This document shows positions 10,760 to 21,794 of a stretch of 64,000 nucleotides of DNA, piece after piece. Each line of letters starts with the position of its first letter. Position 1 is the first letter of the stretch. The position numbers and the translations under genes were made by a program. Below the pieces are notes generated by a model. That model saw nothing but the letters and a program-made list of their open reading frames with translations, searched no databases and had not been told where the DNA came from. Source of the DNA: Ustulina deusta (Eukaryota > Ascomycota > Sordariomycetes > Xylariales > Xylariaceae); contig JAJNNX010000028.1 in assembly GCA_023159155.1 (NCBI GenBank), positions 248,001-312,000 of the forward strand, in the 5' to 3' direction.

Positions 10760-11491
10760 TTGAATCATGCTCCATTAAGAACAATGTAGGTGCTAAAGTC
10801 ATGGGGGGTAGAAGCTACCCTTTAGAGGATACAGTAGTAGATCTAGATATATAAAAACTTAAGTGCTCCCGTCTAGTTAAAAGGGAACTCAGGAATCAAT
10901 AATATTAACTCCTTACCCGTATACTTCTATCTAGTGGCGACCTACCTGTGACCCAACTTTGCTCTGGAGACCAAACCCCAGGCTATCGTGAAGACTAATA
11001 GAAGACGAAGACAAATATGTTTTCCAAAATAAGCTAATTAATTGTCTTGGCGCTGATGATTGCTTTTCAGATCTAATCACTCTAGACTTTTTTCTTTTTT
11101 TTCTTTTTTTTTCTTTTTTTCTCCTCTTTGACAATACTAAAAATTATATCTTTCTTAACATGGAGATTTTCCAATTTTTCTAAGGTTTAAAAAAGTTCAT
11201 CTTTAAAATCAGTGCTCGCGGGAAAGAGTGCCAATACAACCTCCACAATGAAGAATCAAAATCCTAGCAACGCGGGTGATAAGATTGCTAACCATGCCTA
11301 TATGGCAGAGGGGGGCAGAGGAGAGCCAAGCAATTCCCCCGGCGTTCATCTCGCTAAGACTGACTTTAAGGCTGACTAAGGTACCGACCAAGCCACGGGA
11401 TCCAACACAAGCTGAATATTGGGCTCTGTCACTGAATTTCAAGCACACATAAATTTCTTTAATTTCTCTCAAATAACAGACCCTTAACAAC
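10760..11491. other. Intergenic, 3' and 5' flanks
   Basis: No gene is supported. A ~45-base C/T tract (11088-11131, mostly T with single C) lies in the middle. The last 40 bases before the HET start are A/T- and C/T-rich, as in a leader. Confidence 0.5.
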
Positions 11492-13225
11492 ATGAGACTG
11501 ATTAATACAAGAACCCGTGAACTCTACGAGTTCTTCGGGGACCGAATCCCAACTTACGCTATTTTGTCCCACACCTGGTCCGACAGAGAGATCACTTTTC
11601 GGGATTGGGCTGATAGAGCCGGGGCCTCTGGGGAGGGGCACCGGAAAATCCTGCAGGCTTGCAAGTTGGCAGAGCGGCAGGGATATGATTATATTTGGGT
11701 GGACACGGTGTGTATTGATAAGTCCAGCTCGGCAGAACTGACTGAGGCTATCAACTCTATGTTCATGTGGTATAAGATGGCGGGGATCTGTTACGCATAC
11801 CTGGTTGGTGTTCTATGGGCTAAGGAAGAACGGCTTTCGTACCACCTTAGCAACAGTCGATGGTTTACGAGAGGATGGACACTGCAGGAACTTCTTGCTC
11901 CCCGAGAAGTCGAGTTTTACAGCGAGAATTATATACTCCTGGGCACGAAAGCTTCACTCTGCTCCGACATATCATCAATTACTGGAATCGCCGCTAAGTA
12001 CCTCGCACAAAACTCCGTTGGACATCCGTATTTTTCCGGCGTTGGTAATTTTGTTGTTCGCAGTGTTCAGTTTGCCGTCCCCATCGCGGAAGCCAGCGTG
12101 GCAGAGAGACTGTCCTGGCTTTCTTGCAGAAGAACAACAAGGACAGAGGACATGGCGTACTGCATGCTGGGCATATTCGACATTAACATGCCCTTACTGT
12201 ATGGTGAAGGGCCCAGAGCATTTATGAGACTCCAAGAAGAGATAATGAAGGTGTCGAATGATTTTTCCCTCTTTTGCTGGAAATGGAAGCTGGGTCACTA
12301 CGGGAGTTTTCTTTCCCCCTCGCCTTCATGTTTCGCGGGCTCCAGTCATTTTATCCCAAGTCAGCAGGACGTAAGACCGACTCCATATTTCATGACAAAC
12401 GCAGGGCTCTCCATCACGCTCCCTGTCCTTTACTGTTGGTCTAGGCACCATTTCATCGGCATCTTGCAGGTCGAGTCATCCAAAGGGCATAAGAACTTCG
12501 GCGTAGCGATGGCCGGAGATCTTTCATCTGGAAAAGTTTATCGGACCTCTTATAAACCTATCCCTCTATGCAACGAAATCTCAACGAAGGAACAATTCAG
12601 CGTTTTTATTTCGGAGAACTACAGCCCAAACAAGCAATTACGGAGTCAAGAGATGCAACTTAACCACATCTCATATCCTAAGTACCGACTCGGTAGCCGC
12701 TTATTCCCCCCAATTACCTCACGAGATCAGGAAACACGGACTTTTCATTCTGAATCTGCAGTGCTCTTGACCTTTGAGCCCCGCAACAGTCTACTCGATA
12801 TTATCACTTTCCCTCCGGGCCGCTTCAGTATGGGGCAAAGCATTATGCACATTTCCGTGAACCCATTTTCTCATGTTTATGAACCACAAATCAATCCGCT
12901 TCGAAGCGAGAACGGTCAATCAGAGGGTGTTCTAGTCCAATTGAGACGCAAACCCGAGATAACGGAGTCACTGATTATCAGCGCTTGTAGGACTATTACT
13001 TCGTGGAAATGGCATTCTTTCTGGGTCTCTCCAGAGGATGCCCTGGAGCTGCAGTCGGGAGAGGTTACTCCGGTATTAAAGCGAACTCAAAGAGCTGTCC
13101 AGGACTCTTGGTACGCGGGAAACGAGGAATCAGCGAGCGATTCCCGCGTATCAGTCAATATATCCAATGAATACCTACTATTGGACGATACCGCTGTTAC
13201 ACATATTCATTTACGCAATATCTAG
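11492..13225 (+). CDS. HET-domain protein (heterokaryon incompatibility type), 577 aa
   Basis: A single open exon. The HET domain fills the N-terminal ~150 residues with its three conserved blocks: YAILSHTW (22-29), YIWVDTVCIDKSSSAELTEAINSMF (67-91) and SRWFTRGWTLQELLAP (122-137). A fourth landmark, the family's ..EDMAYCMLGIFDINMPLLYGEG.. region, follows near 225-250. The rest (about 260-577) is the variable C-terminal region of this architecture, with no repeat array, NACHT or WD40. HET proteins act in the cytoplasm in vegetative incompatibility and regulated cell death; the HET domain is related to TIR domains. No signal peptide or membrane segment is visible. Start context is AACATG at the head of the conserved motif MRLINT. 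The gene is undamaged although it lies 3.7 kb from heavily RIP-mutated DNA. The allelic or incompatibility role is inferred from the family. Confidence 0.9.
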   Translation: MRLINTRTRELYEFFGDRIPTYAILSHTWSDREITFRDWADRAGASGEGHRKILQACKLAERQGYDYIWVDTVCIDKSSSAELTEAINSMFMWYKMAGICYAYLVGVLWAKEERLSYHLSNSRWFTRGWTLQELLAPREVEFYSENYILLGTKASLCSDISSITGIAAKYLAQNSVGHPYFSGVGNFVVRSVQFAVPIAEASVAERLSWLSCRRTTRTEDMAYCMLGIFDINMPLLYGEGPRAFMRLQEEIMKVSNDFSLFCWKWKLGHYGSFLSPSPSCFAGSSHFIPSQQDVRPTPYFMTNAGLSITLPVLYCWSRHHFIGILQVESSKGHKNFGVAMAGDLSSGKVYRTSYKPIPLCNEISTKEQFSVFISENYSPNKQLRSQEMQLNHISYPKYRLGSRLFPPITSRDQETRTFHSESAVLLTFEPRNSLLDIITFPPGRFSMGQSIMHISVNPFSHVYEPQINPLRSENGQSEGVLVQLRRKPEITESLIISACRTITSWKWHSFWVSPEDALELQSGEVTPVLKRTQRAVQDSWYAGNEESASDSRVSVNISNEYLLLDDTAVTHIHLRNI

Positions 13226-14180
13226 CAGCCGTTCCAGTGGCTCCTCCCCCCTGCGGGCAGTGTATAAAGTTGTCGCCAGGTCTCTCGGGTTGTAATGTGT
13301 CCCGCCGCTTAACTCGGTTAAGTCGTTTGCAACATCAAGTAATTTTCGAATATCCTCTTGATGTACTAGGAAGCAATAAATAGGGTGGCTAGGCGTTGAC
13401 TGAGGCTTCTTGTGAGCCGCTCTGTATCTAAGCCAATATTTTCTACCCTCAAAGTTAACTTAACTAAGATACTATCCCACTAATGGAAAAGTAGGAGTTA
13501 GAGGGTGAGCACAGAGTGCGCGGAGAAATCACAACAGCCAGGCGATCTCACGCGGTGAAACTTGCAAGCTCGCCATTTGTTACCTACGAGGCTGATCCGA
13601 GGGTGCGAGAACATACAGCAGAGAAATGGGGCTTAATAGGGTACAGCTTCAGTGTTATCAGTCCTCAATTTTTGTACTGCCGGTCGACGTAGGTGTTGGC
13701 TATTATGGTATAACATATAATATTTCAGTTTGTATTGTAATCACTACATTCCGGCCAACATATTTGCCATCCATAACTTAACGTCCATTGTTAACATGTA
13801 ATAGCACAATTCGTGCATCTGCTTAGTAGGCATATAAGGAATGTATACCAAATTCACTTCCTCTAGACGCGAGAAGTATCCACCAAACCTAAGTACTTCA
13901 TTAAAGGGAATACCAAAGCTTAAATCTTAGAACGGCATATAAACCACCCCTTTCAAGCCATGTGAAAGTAGCTATCAGAGAAGTCGAAGGAATAGCTTGA
14001 ACAAAGTGAAAGAGTTGTTATGTAAGATAGGTTGTGGACAGTAATACATCAGCTGAGCCGGTGGGCCGGTTCTTTAGGAGTTTATGTTTGGTTCCAAACA
14101 GTGCTGGCCTATTGAAGGCACCCCCCTTCTACACTAACATATGATCATCTCGTTCATAACCCCCAGCACATTTGGTCAAA
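13226..14180. other. Intergenic, gene-poor
   Basis: No coding sequence is recognisable. Composition drifts AT-ward from about 13,700. Frames are short on both strands. The segment just upstream of 14181 could be the eroded end of a retroelement, but it does not translate to known motifs. Confidence 0.45.
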
Positions 14181-14300
14181 GCGAAGGGGGGGAATTGTTA
14201 CGTACGTCTTAAACCCTTAACAGGAACCTCGAGCTTTCCCATCATTAACTCTTATCTAGCATCCGTGATCACCACTTTTGTTCAAGCTCAGCTCAGCTTG
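14181..14300 (+). mobile_element. Possible retroelement end: polypurine tract plus LTR start
   Basis: GCGAAGGGGGGGAAT is followed directly by TGTTACGTACGTC at 14196. A G-rich purine tract abutting TGTTAC is how a 3' LTR of fungal LTR elements begins. I cannot find the LTR end, a second LTR or a target duplication, so only the first ~100 bases are marked. Confidence 0.25.
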
Positions 14301-14662
14301 TCGTCAGTTAGGTGACTAATGAATTATATTTATGTAGTATTAGATAGTTTTTATCGCTTAAATCTCTTTTCTTTCGTGTTCTTCCGTTCCGTGTCCTTCC
14401 TCCTTTCGCTTCCTGGCCGTTGGTTCTTGTCCCATGACGTTCACGTGACCGTTCGGATTTGTAGGATCTAGCGCCTTTGGACCCCATCAAAGACTACACT
14501 AGATAGCGATCCGACCATGCCATCTCCTCCGCGTAGGTTTATTTAGCTATTCAGCCCAGTTTTCACTCGCTCCATTCTTCTTCGATGTGTGTCTGCGATA
14601 TATGTTAGTATAGGACCTCCGCAGTTCCCTAGGTCATCTCTAAATCTTTAAGAGCTCCCGAC

Positions 14663-15005
14663 ATGGTTGCTCGAAAGACTGTTTTAATCACAGATTGTAG
14701 CGATGGCGGTATAGGATCTGGGTTGGCCGCTACCTTTCAACAGCGCGGCTTCCATGTCTTTGCTACGGCGTGCAACCTTTCTAAAATGCGTGATCTCGAG
14801 GGCTTGCCTAAGGTAAATTTTCTAGCACTTGATATTGTTAAGGCCGGAGATATCAAGGCTGTTGTCGACGCAGTATTTAATCATGCAAGGTTCCTAGACT
14901 ACTTAATCCACAATGCTGCACGTAATTATTTTATGCTAATGGACGAGAACCTCAATATAGTTAGGGGACTCTTTGAGATTAATTTTATTGGCCCGATTGC
15001 ATTTT
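14663..15005 (+). pseudogene. Truncated short-chain dehydrogenase/reductase
   Basis: Residues 1-113 match the N-terminal half of a classical SDR of the 1-acyl-dihydroxyacetone-phosphate reductase (Ayr1-like) type. There is VLIT..SDGGIGSGLA for the nucleotide loop, LALDIVKAGDIKAVVDAV, then DYLIHNAARN in place of the usual NNAG-type motif, and GLFEINFIGPIA. The match stops at a TGA (15005-15007), before the Tyr-x3-Lys catalytic site. What follows is unrelated. The first Gly of the Rossmann motif is Asp (GAT) and other odd residues are one C-to-T or G-to-A step away, as expected for RIP. It is therefore a dead 5' half. A member of another SDR subfamily is possible, since the diagnostic C-terminal half is gone. 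Confidence 0.7.
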
Positions 15006-15007
15006 GA

Positions 15008-16639
15008 CGACGCGTCGAAGAAACAGAAACGTGAAGACGAGGATAGCGAACCCAAGGAGAGGATAGACCAGGAAATAAGGAACCGAAAAAAGAACGAGGC
15101 GCAACGCGGAAGACAGATGCAGAGGGGGGGTGCAAACGGTGGGACATCTCAAGTTTGGTTGAAATCGGCGGGCACCGCCTACGAAAAGTGCCGGGGAGAG
15201 CTTGAATGGGGGCATAGGGGCAAATGGCACAGTTCATCCGAACAACTCGAATCTGGTTCAAACTAGTCTCTCATTAGGCAAAGCCCTCAAAGAGGTTTGA
15301 CATGTTCCTTGAAATGGGATGGAAATTGAGTCGCCTCTATAGGATTTTGATTTTAGTTTGATTCGCAAAGCTAGCTCCTAGCGCGACTATTCTACCTACC
15401 AAATTACACCAATGATGGCGCACCTCTATAGGATATATAAATTGAAAAATCTTAACAATATTGGAACAATGTCTCGAACTCCGGTGTTCGCGTGCGCAAT
15501 CAGAGTAGGCAATATAATACTTGTATACTCGGGTCGATTATCCACCCGTTCAACCCCGCGGGTCACACACACATAGACACGGCCGTGAATCGGGAATCCT
15601 CAACGCCGGCAGACAGCTCCCTTCCCTCCGGTAGTCCTGTTGGGATCAAGAACGTGGGTTTTTCTGGCAACGATGACGGCATTGCGAAAGACTGAGTGCC
15701 AAGTCCGAGGCTGGGCCTGAGGCGGCTGTATTGGCCTTGGGCTGATCAATCCTCCCATTCGGGTTCTGAGTCGGTCCTAGGGAAATAGTATTTTGAATTC
15801 CCGCGTTGGAAATTAAATTTGTTCAATTTCACAACCCCCCCCCGGCCCTAGGGTGGAACTTTCTACATGTGACTTTTGGAATCACATGTTCACACGATAA
15901 CACAAAGTGTTAGGATCTCTCTGATTGAGGTAGGTCTGTGGCATTTGTCGTTGCTGCTAAAACATCTTGGTGAGCTAATATATTCTACTCAGAAGTCTTT
16001 TCGTCGTGCAGTAGTCTGGGAGCGCTGCAGTAGCGACCCCAGCGACCTCGACTAAGCATCTTGTCCCTTTCAAGCCTAACATAAACCTCGCTCTGGCTTT
16101 TACGCTGATTTGCATCACCAGGGGAAATACTCTATTACTATAACTTTCTGTTTGCCCTTGGGGTTATTTTGGCAGCGCTAGCTCGCAACTTTACCAGTTT
16201 CTGCGTCGAGATGAGCCTTGGCTGGATACCTTATTGCCAACCCACACATGCTAGGTTTTCATTTATATACGAGGTTCCTTACACTAACGGCTGCACCTGC
16301 AAGGCTCGCCGGTAGATCTATCCAGTGAATTAGCTGTCGGAGAGATAATTATCACGGACCTCGTTCCGCTGGCAGTTCGAGGCAGTGAACCCCTAACCTT
16401 GTCCTCGTCTCGAGCAACTCGGCTAACTCCGAGATTTACGATGGCATAGTTCAGATATTTCAGCTTCAATTAATATTATCATGGGTAACTCAGTGATATA
16501 AGAGTACTTACCTTCACGCTATACGGGGAGATAGGCTATACTTATAAGTCTAAGGATAATTTCGTCACTTTTCAATGAAGTAACAAGATAACCACGATAC
16601 AACGTAACTTAATTAAATCCAATAACTTCTGTAAAGAAC
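15008..16639. other. Gene-poor transition to the AT-rich block
   Basis: After the SDR break, about 250 bases (15008-15266) are open in one frame. They encode a Lys/Arg/Glu-rich, non-conserved peptide that I do not recognise. From 15,300 on, frames are short and the sequence alternates between balanced and AT-rich patches. A poly-C run lies at 15836-15843. Nothing here supports a gene. Confidence 0.5.
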
Positions 16640-16780
16640 GTGTCGTGATAAAACCAATACAGAGAAGCTCGCCAATTGAGGGTATTGATTATGCTTCTGA
16701 CTTGTATTGCCACAATGTGGCTACGCAACTCCTCAATTGCCCACTTCATACCCACCCACTCTACTTCAATATTGAAGTGG
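16640..16780 (-). pseudogene. Scrap resembling Gypsy-type RNase H
   Basis: On the minus strand a short frame reads NIEVEWVGMKWAIEELRSHI and continues toward a L/Y/W-rich end. This recalls the start of the retroelement RNase H domain (Y..E.E.LA..WA...LR.YL...F...TDH..L.W). Only about 45 residues are arguable and the catalytic Asp region is altered. The position at the lip of the transposon block supports a retroelement origin. It could be coincidence. Confidence 0.3.
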
Positions 16781-18516
16781 TGTGAGTGGATCACAGGGGC
16801 TCGGTACATGCTTAAGCCACTTGGTGGTTTGGTTTGGTTTGGTGAATTTAACCCTGGAGGAAGACCTAATATCTTCATGCCTCCCTAAAGGCTTACGGCA
16901 TATAAAGCTACCTAAACTATCTATCCTACAACCTTGCAAAAAAACATTCTAGTATATAAAATATTTTGCAAATCTAACCTATAAACACGCGTAATAGTCA
17001 AACTACTTCTATTAGCCCTACTTTTTAAGCTTATACTTAGCGCTATATAATTATAATTAGTCCTTTTATAAAAAAATAATAAATCTAATAATAATATTAT
17101 TTATAATTATTTTAGCTTTTTATTAAACGTTTGTTTTATAGTTTATGTTATAACTTTTATAATATTAAATATTATATATTAGGAGCTATAAGATTTTAAT
17201 AATAAAAAATAAAAATAAAAATAAAAAAATTTTTACTATTAGTATACCTTAAGCATACCTTAAGCAAAAAGTAAAGCCTTTTAAAAAATATTAAACTATT
17301 TGCTAGAATCTTTAAAAAATAATAACCCTAAACAAAAGCCCAAACCTTTTATGCTTTCCGAACTACTATTATTAAAAAGCTAAGTTTTGCTTTTTTAAAT
17401 ATGCTTAATATTTATTATATAGCTATAAGCTTATAAAATTAAAAATAAGTATAAAAAAATATAAAAATAATAGTTATATTTTTTTTGTTTAAATAGCTAA
17501 AATCTAACCTAGTAATATTAAGTTAGCTTTAGTTACTAGGCAAAAATAATATAATTATAATTAAAGCTTATTAACTAAATATTTTTTTTTAAATATAGTT
17601 AGTTTTAATTAATATATTAAGCAAATTAAATATATTTATAAGATTATTTAGCTTTTAATTAAAGTTCTAAAAATATATATTATTATAAAAATTTATAGTT
17701 TTTATAAGTTTATAAAATCTTATTAGGTTAAATAGTAGTTTTTATTAGTATATTTTAAGTTTAAGGTATAATAAGCCTAAGTTTAGCTATTTTTTTTTAA
17801 AAAACTTAAGATTTTTAATAAAAAATAAAATATTTAAAAGTTTTAATCCTATTATATATATAGTTATAAATATAAATATAATTAAACTTTTTATAGTATT
17901 AATTAAAATTGCTATATTTAAAATATATTATTAAAAGTTTATAGATTTTTTAAAATAACTAAATTATATTTCAAATTTAAGCTATATATATTTATTAAGC
18001 ACTACTAATTTTTACTATTTTATAAACTATTTATAAAAACTTAGTTTAGTTAAACATTTAATCTTTAAAAAAGTTAATAAAGTACTATTAAATATAAAAA
18101 AAGTAGTATTTTTTTTTATTAGTTTATTAATTATTTTATTACTTTTAATATTTATATAGATTAGTACTTAGCAAATATATATATTTATTATATTTATTAT
18201 AGCTTAAAATTTTTAAAATATATCCTAAGAACTATTAGTAAGTTTATTATATAGCCCTTAAATTACTAAAATATTATTAATATATATATTTATTAAATAT
18301 TTTTAGGTTATTTATATAATATATTATAAGCTATATTTAGCTTTTTTAGCTTTTTTATTAAAAACTTTTATAATACTTAAGCAGTTTTTATTTTAGGCTA
18401 TTAGTTTAGTATTATAATATATAGCATAACTATACCTTATAATTTCTTTTTATAACTTAAAGCTATTTAAAAAAAATAGCTATATAAATTAATAATAAAC
18501 TATTATACTACCTAGT

Positions 18517-18612
18517 AAATTTTTTTATAGCTTGTTTTTTTATACTTATTATAATTTATTTTATAAATTTTTTTATAGCTTGTTTTTTTATACTTATTAT
18601 AATTTATTTTAT
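18517..18612 (+). repeat. Perfect 48-bp tandem duplication
   Basis: The unit at 18517-18564 is repeated without any difference at 18565-18612. Both contain TATAGCTTG followed by a T7 run. It lies in the left flank of the AT-rich block, outside the LTR elements. Confidence 0.85.
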
Positions 18613-20647
18613 AAATCTTTTTATATAATAAAATATTAGCAGTTATAATTTTAAAAAATCTAGCAATATTATTATAATTGCTTAAAATCTTATTTTAGAT
18701 TTTTAAAAACTTTTTATACTTTTCTTTTTAGTAATAAAAATAAAAATAATTTATAAAACTAGTAAGTACTAGGGGTTTATTGCCTTTGTTTAAAAAGCTA
18801 TTTTAGTTTAGCAGATTTTAAGCGTTATTTTAGCTATAGATAGGCTTAAATTATAATAAAAAGTTTTACTAAGTATAGTTTTCTATACTAGGAGGACTGC
18901 TTTTATAGCAGTTTTTAAAACATAACTAATATTTTTTAAATAACCTTAAATTTTTGTATTAATATTATAGCTATATAACTAGGCTTTATTAAATAGTAGT
19001 TTAGTAAAGCTAAAGTATTACGCTTTTGCTCCAAATATTATAACTAAAATTATATATATATTAATAGTTCTATATATTATTATAGCTAATAGTCTATAAA
19101 TAATATTAGTTAATTTTTTAATATAGCAGGCTATATTTAAAGCAGCTGCTATTTATTATTTAATATAATTATAAAAAATAAATTTTTTATTAAACTAAAC
19201 TTCTAGCTATCTAACTAAGCTTTAAGTTTATTATATATAATAGTTAAAGCTAAAGAGTTATATTTTTAGTATGTTCTTTTTTTTTTTTTAAAAACTAACT
19301 TTATTATTTATACTTTATTATAAGACTTATAAGATATTTTATTTTATTAGTTTAATGTTCTTTTTAAATATAGGGCTAATATATAGTAGTGCTAGATTAT
19401 TAGTATAGCTAAATCGCTTTTTTATATTAAAAAGCAATATTTCTATTATATATAGCAAAAAGAAAACTAGTAAAGTAAGGGACCCCTATAAGAATCTATA
19501 CTTTAATAGGAATAGTTTAGTAATATAGTTTTTTAGTTATATTTTAGCAGCTTTTTTATTAAAAAAAAAATATATATAAACTTGATTATTTTTAAAGCCT
19601 AATTTTATTAGATTATTTAAAATAATAAATATTTAGTTAGTATTATATAAAAAGTTTTTTATATATTTATAATAACTAGAGAAATTATTAGTTTGTTTTT
19701 TAAAATATATTTAATATTATAAGTTAAACAGGCTAGCAGGTTAACTATTAATTTTTTTAGTAGTACCTCTGCTTATTATAAGCTAATAATACTATATATT
19801 AATAAAATTCTAGTTATTTTTCTAGCAAAAAATCTTTTAAAGCTTTTTTTCTAAATATAAAAAAAAAAAATTAGGTATTAAAACTTTATATTTATATAGT
19901 CCTTTTTGTTTAGTTTATATAAAATTATTATTTTTATAGTTTCATAAACTACTAAAAAATAGCTTATTTTTAAGCAGCTTTTAAATAAGCTTTTAATATA
20001 TTTTTTAATATATTTTTATATAAGTTTAATTAAACTAATTAAATAAATATTAATACTTAAAACAATATTTTTAAGCTTAATAATAAGTATTTTTAGCTTT
20101 TTTATAAAAATATAAATATTTTAAAATAAATAATTATTAAAAATAATATAAGCTTTTTAAAAGTTATAATTTAAGTTATTAATTATAAAAAAGTGGCTAA
20201 AAAAATATTTTTAAAAGTTTAAGCTTTATTAGCTATATTTTTAATTATTATACTATTTATATTTAAAAGAAAAGACTTTAAGTTAAATTAAAGTTTGTAC
20301 TAGTTTAAAATTTTAAATAAATTTATATTTAATTTAGCTTAATTAATAAAGTTTTACTAGTAGTTTTTTTTAGCTTTTTATATAATTACTTTAAAAATAT
20401 ATATTTTAATAGTATAAAAAGTACTATAAGCTTTTTATACTATTTTAAACTTGTTTAGGGCTATTATATATTTTAATATTTATCATAAAACGCTATAGTT
20501 TATATATATATATATATTTTTTTACTTATGGTTTATAATATATTGTTTATAAAATCTGCTAATTATTAGGCTAGGTTATCTAGTTTAAAACTAATAAAGT
20601 TTAGGCTTAAAATAAGCAAAGCTAAGCTGTTTATCTTTATTGCCTTT

Positions 20648-20876
20648 TGTTACGATCAGTCGAATAAAGCTTCTATAGTTAGTTTATTAATACTATAGAC
20701 AAAAACTCTAAGCTAAAAAAAAAAAAAAAAAAATTTAAAATTTATAAAATAGATAGATATAGACTTTATATATATAGCTATAAAGTTATAAATAAATCTA
20801 TATATAAATTTTTTTTTTATTGCTATATAAGTTTAAAACTTTTATAAGTTTTGCTAAAATTATACTAATTATTATA
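20648..20876. repeat. LTR of the outer element, left copy
   Basis: This is the less mutated copy. It keeps CGATCAGTCGAATAAAGC at its edge. It is preceded by the target duplication CCTTT (20643-20647). Confidence 0.7.
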
Positions 20877-21629
20877 TTACTTTTTTCTAAAACTAAAAGT
20901 TTAAATATAGTTTGAATTTAAAATTATTAATAATATTAAGTTTATATAGTTCTTTTATATTATATTGCTTTATTATTATTTTTATAATTATTTATAAATT
21001 TATTAGTTATTATTATATATATTTATTTTTATAATTTTATAAAAAGTTTAAATATTTTTTTATAAGTTTTATAAAACTAATTAAGCTTAATTAGTATATT
21101 TTTAAAATTTTAAACTGTATATTAAGTATTATTAAAATTATAGTTTTTTTAAATAATTTAATACTATAGTTTTTTATTTTTTTTATATATATTTTTATTG
21201 TTTAATTTGTTTAATTTTAAATTTTGTTTTACTATTAATATTGTTAGCTAAAAATAATAATTAGATTTATTAAAATAAAAAATTATTACTTGTTTTTTAT
21301 AATTAATTAATATAAAATAAGTTTTTTATTTTATATAAGTTAAGCAAATAAAAAATATAACTAAATTTTTATTTTTTTAAAAATTTAAAAAGTTTAACTA
21401 ATTAAAAGTTTAATCTAATAATTAGTACTTATATTATAAAAAAATTTTTTTTTTAAAATTTTTTATTTTATTTTAAAATTTATTAAGCGTTTTTTTTATT
21501 AGTTTATAGCTTATATTATTTTTATATAAAGGTTGCTACATTATATGCTATTTTTTAAACGTTTTAGATTTAATAAACTAATTCAAACGCTTATTATTTA
21601 ATATTAGAATTTATAACTATTTTATTAAT

Positions 21630-21794
21630 TATTACAGCGATTCAGTCACTTATTAAAAATAACAATTATTATATAAAATATAAATAAATGATCTTTTTCT
21701 TTCTAAGTATAAGATTATAAAAACATCTACCTATTTATAAACATAATAAATATATTTATAGCTATAGCTAATATATTTATAGTTATGCTTATTA
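21630..21794 (-). repeat. LTR of the middle element, left copy
   Basis: It starts TATTACAGCGATTCAGTCAC and ends ..GCTTATTA. The flanking target duplication is TTAAT (21625-21629). Confidence 0.68.

Noticed and set aside
14973..15266. 97-codon frame as an independent gene
   Set aside because: It starts inside the SDR relic, is Lys/Arg/Glu-biased without a domain, and sits on a breakpoint.
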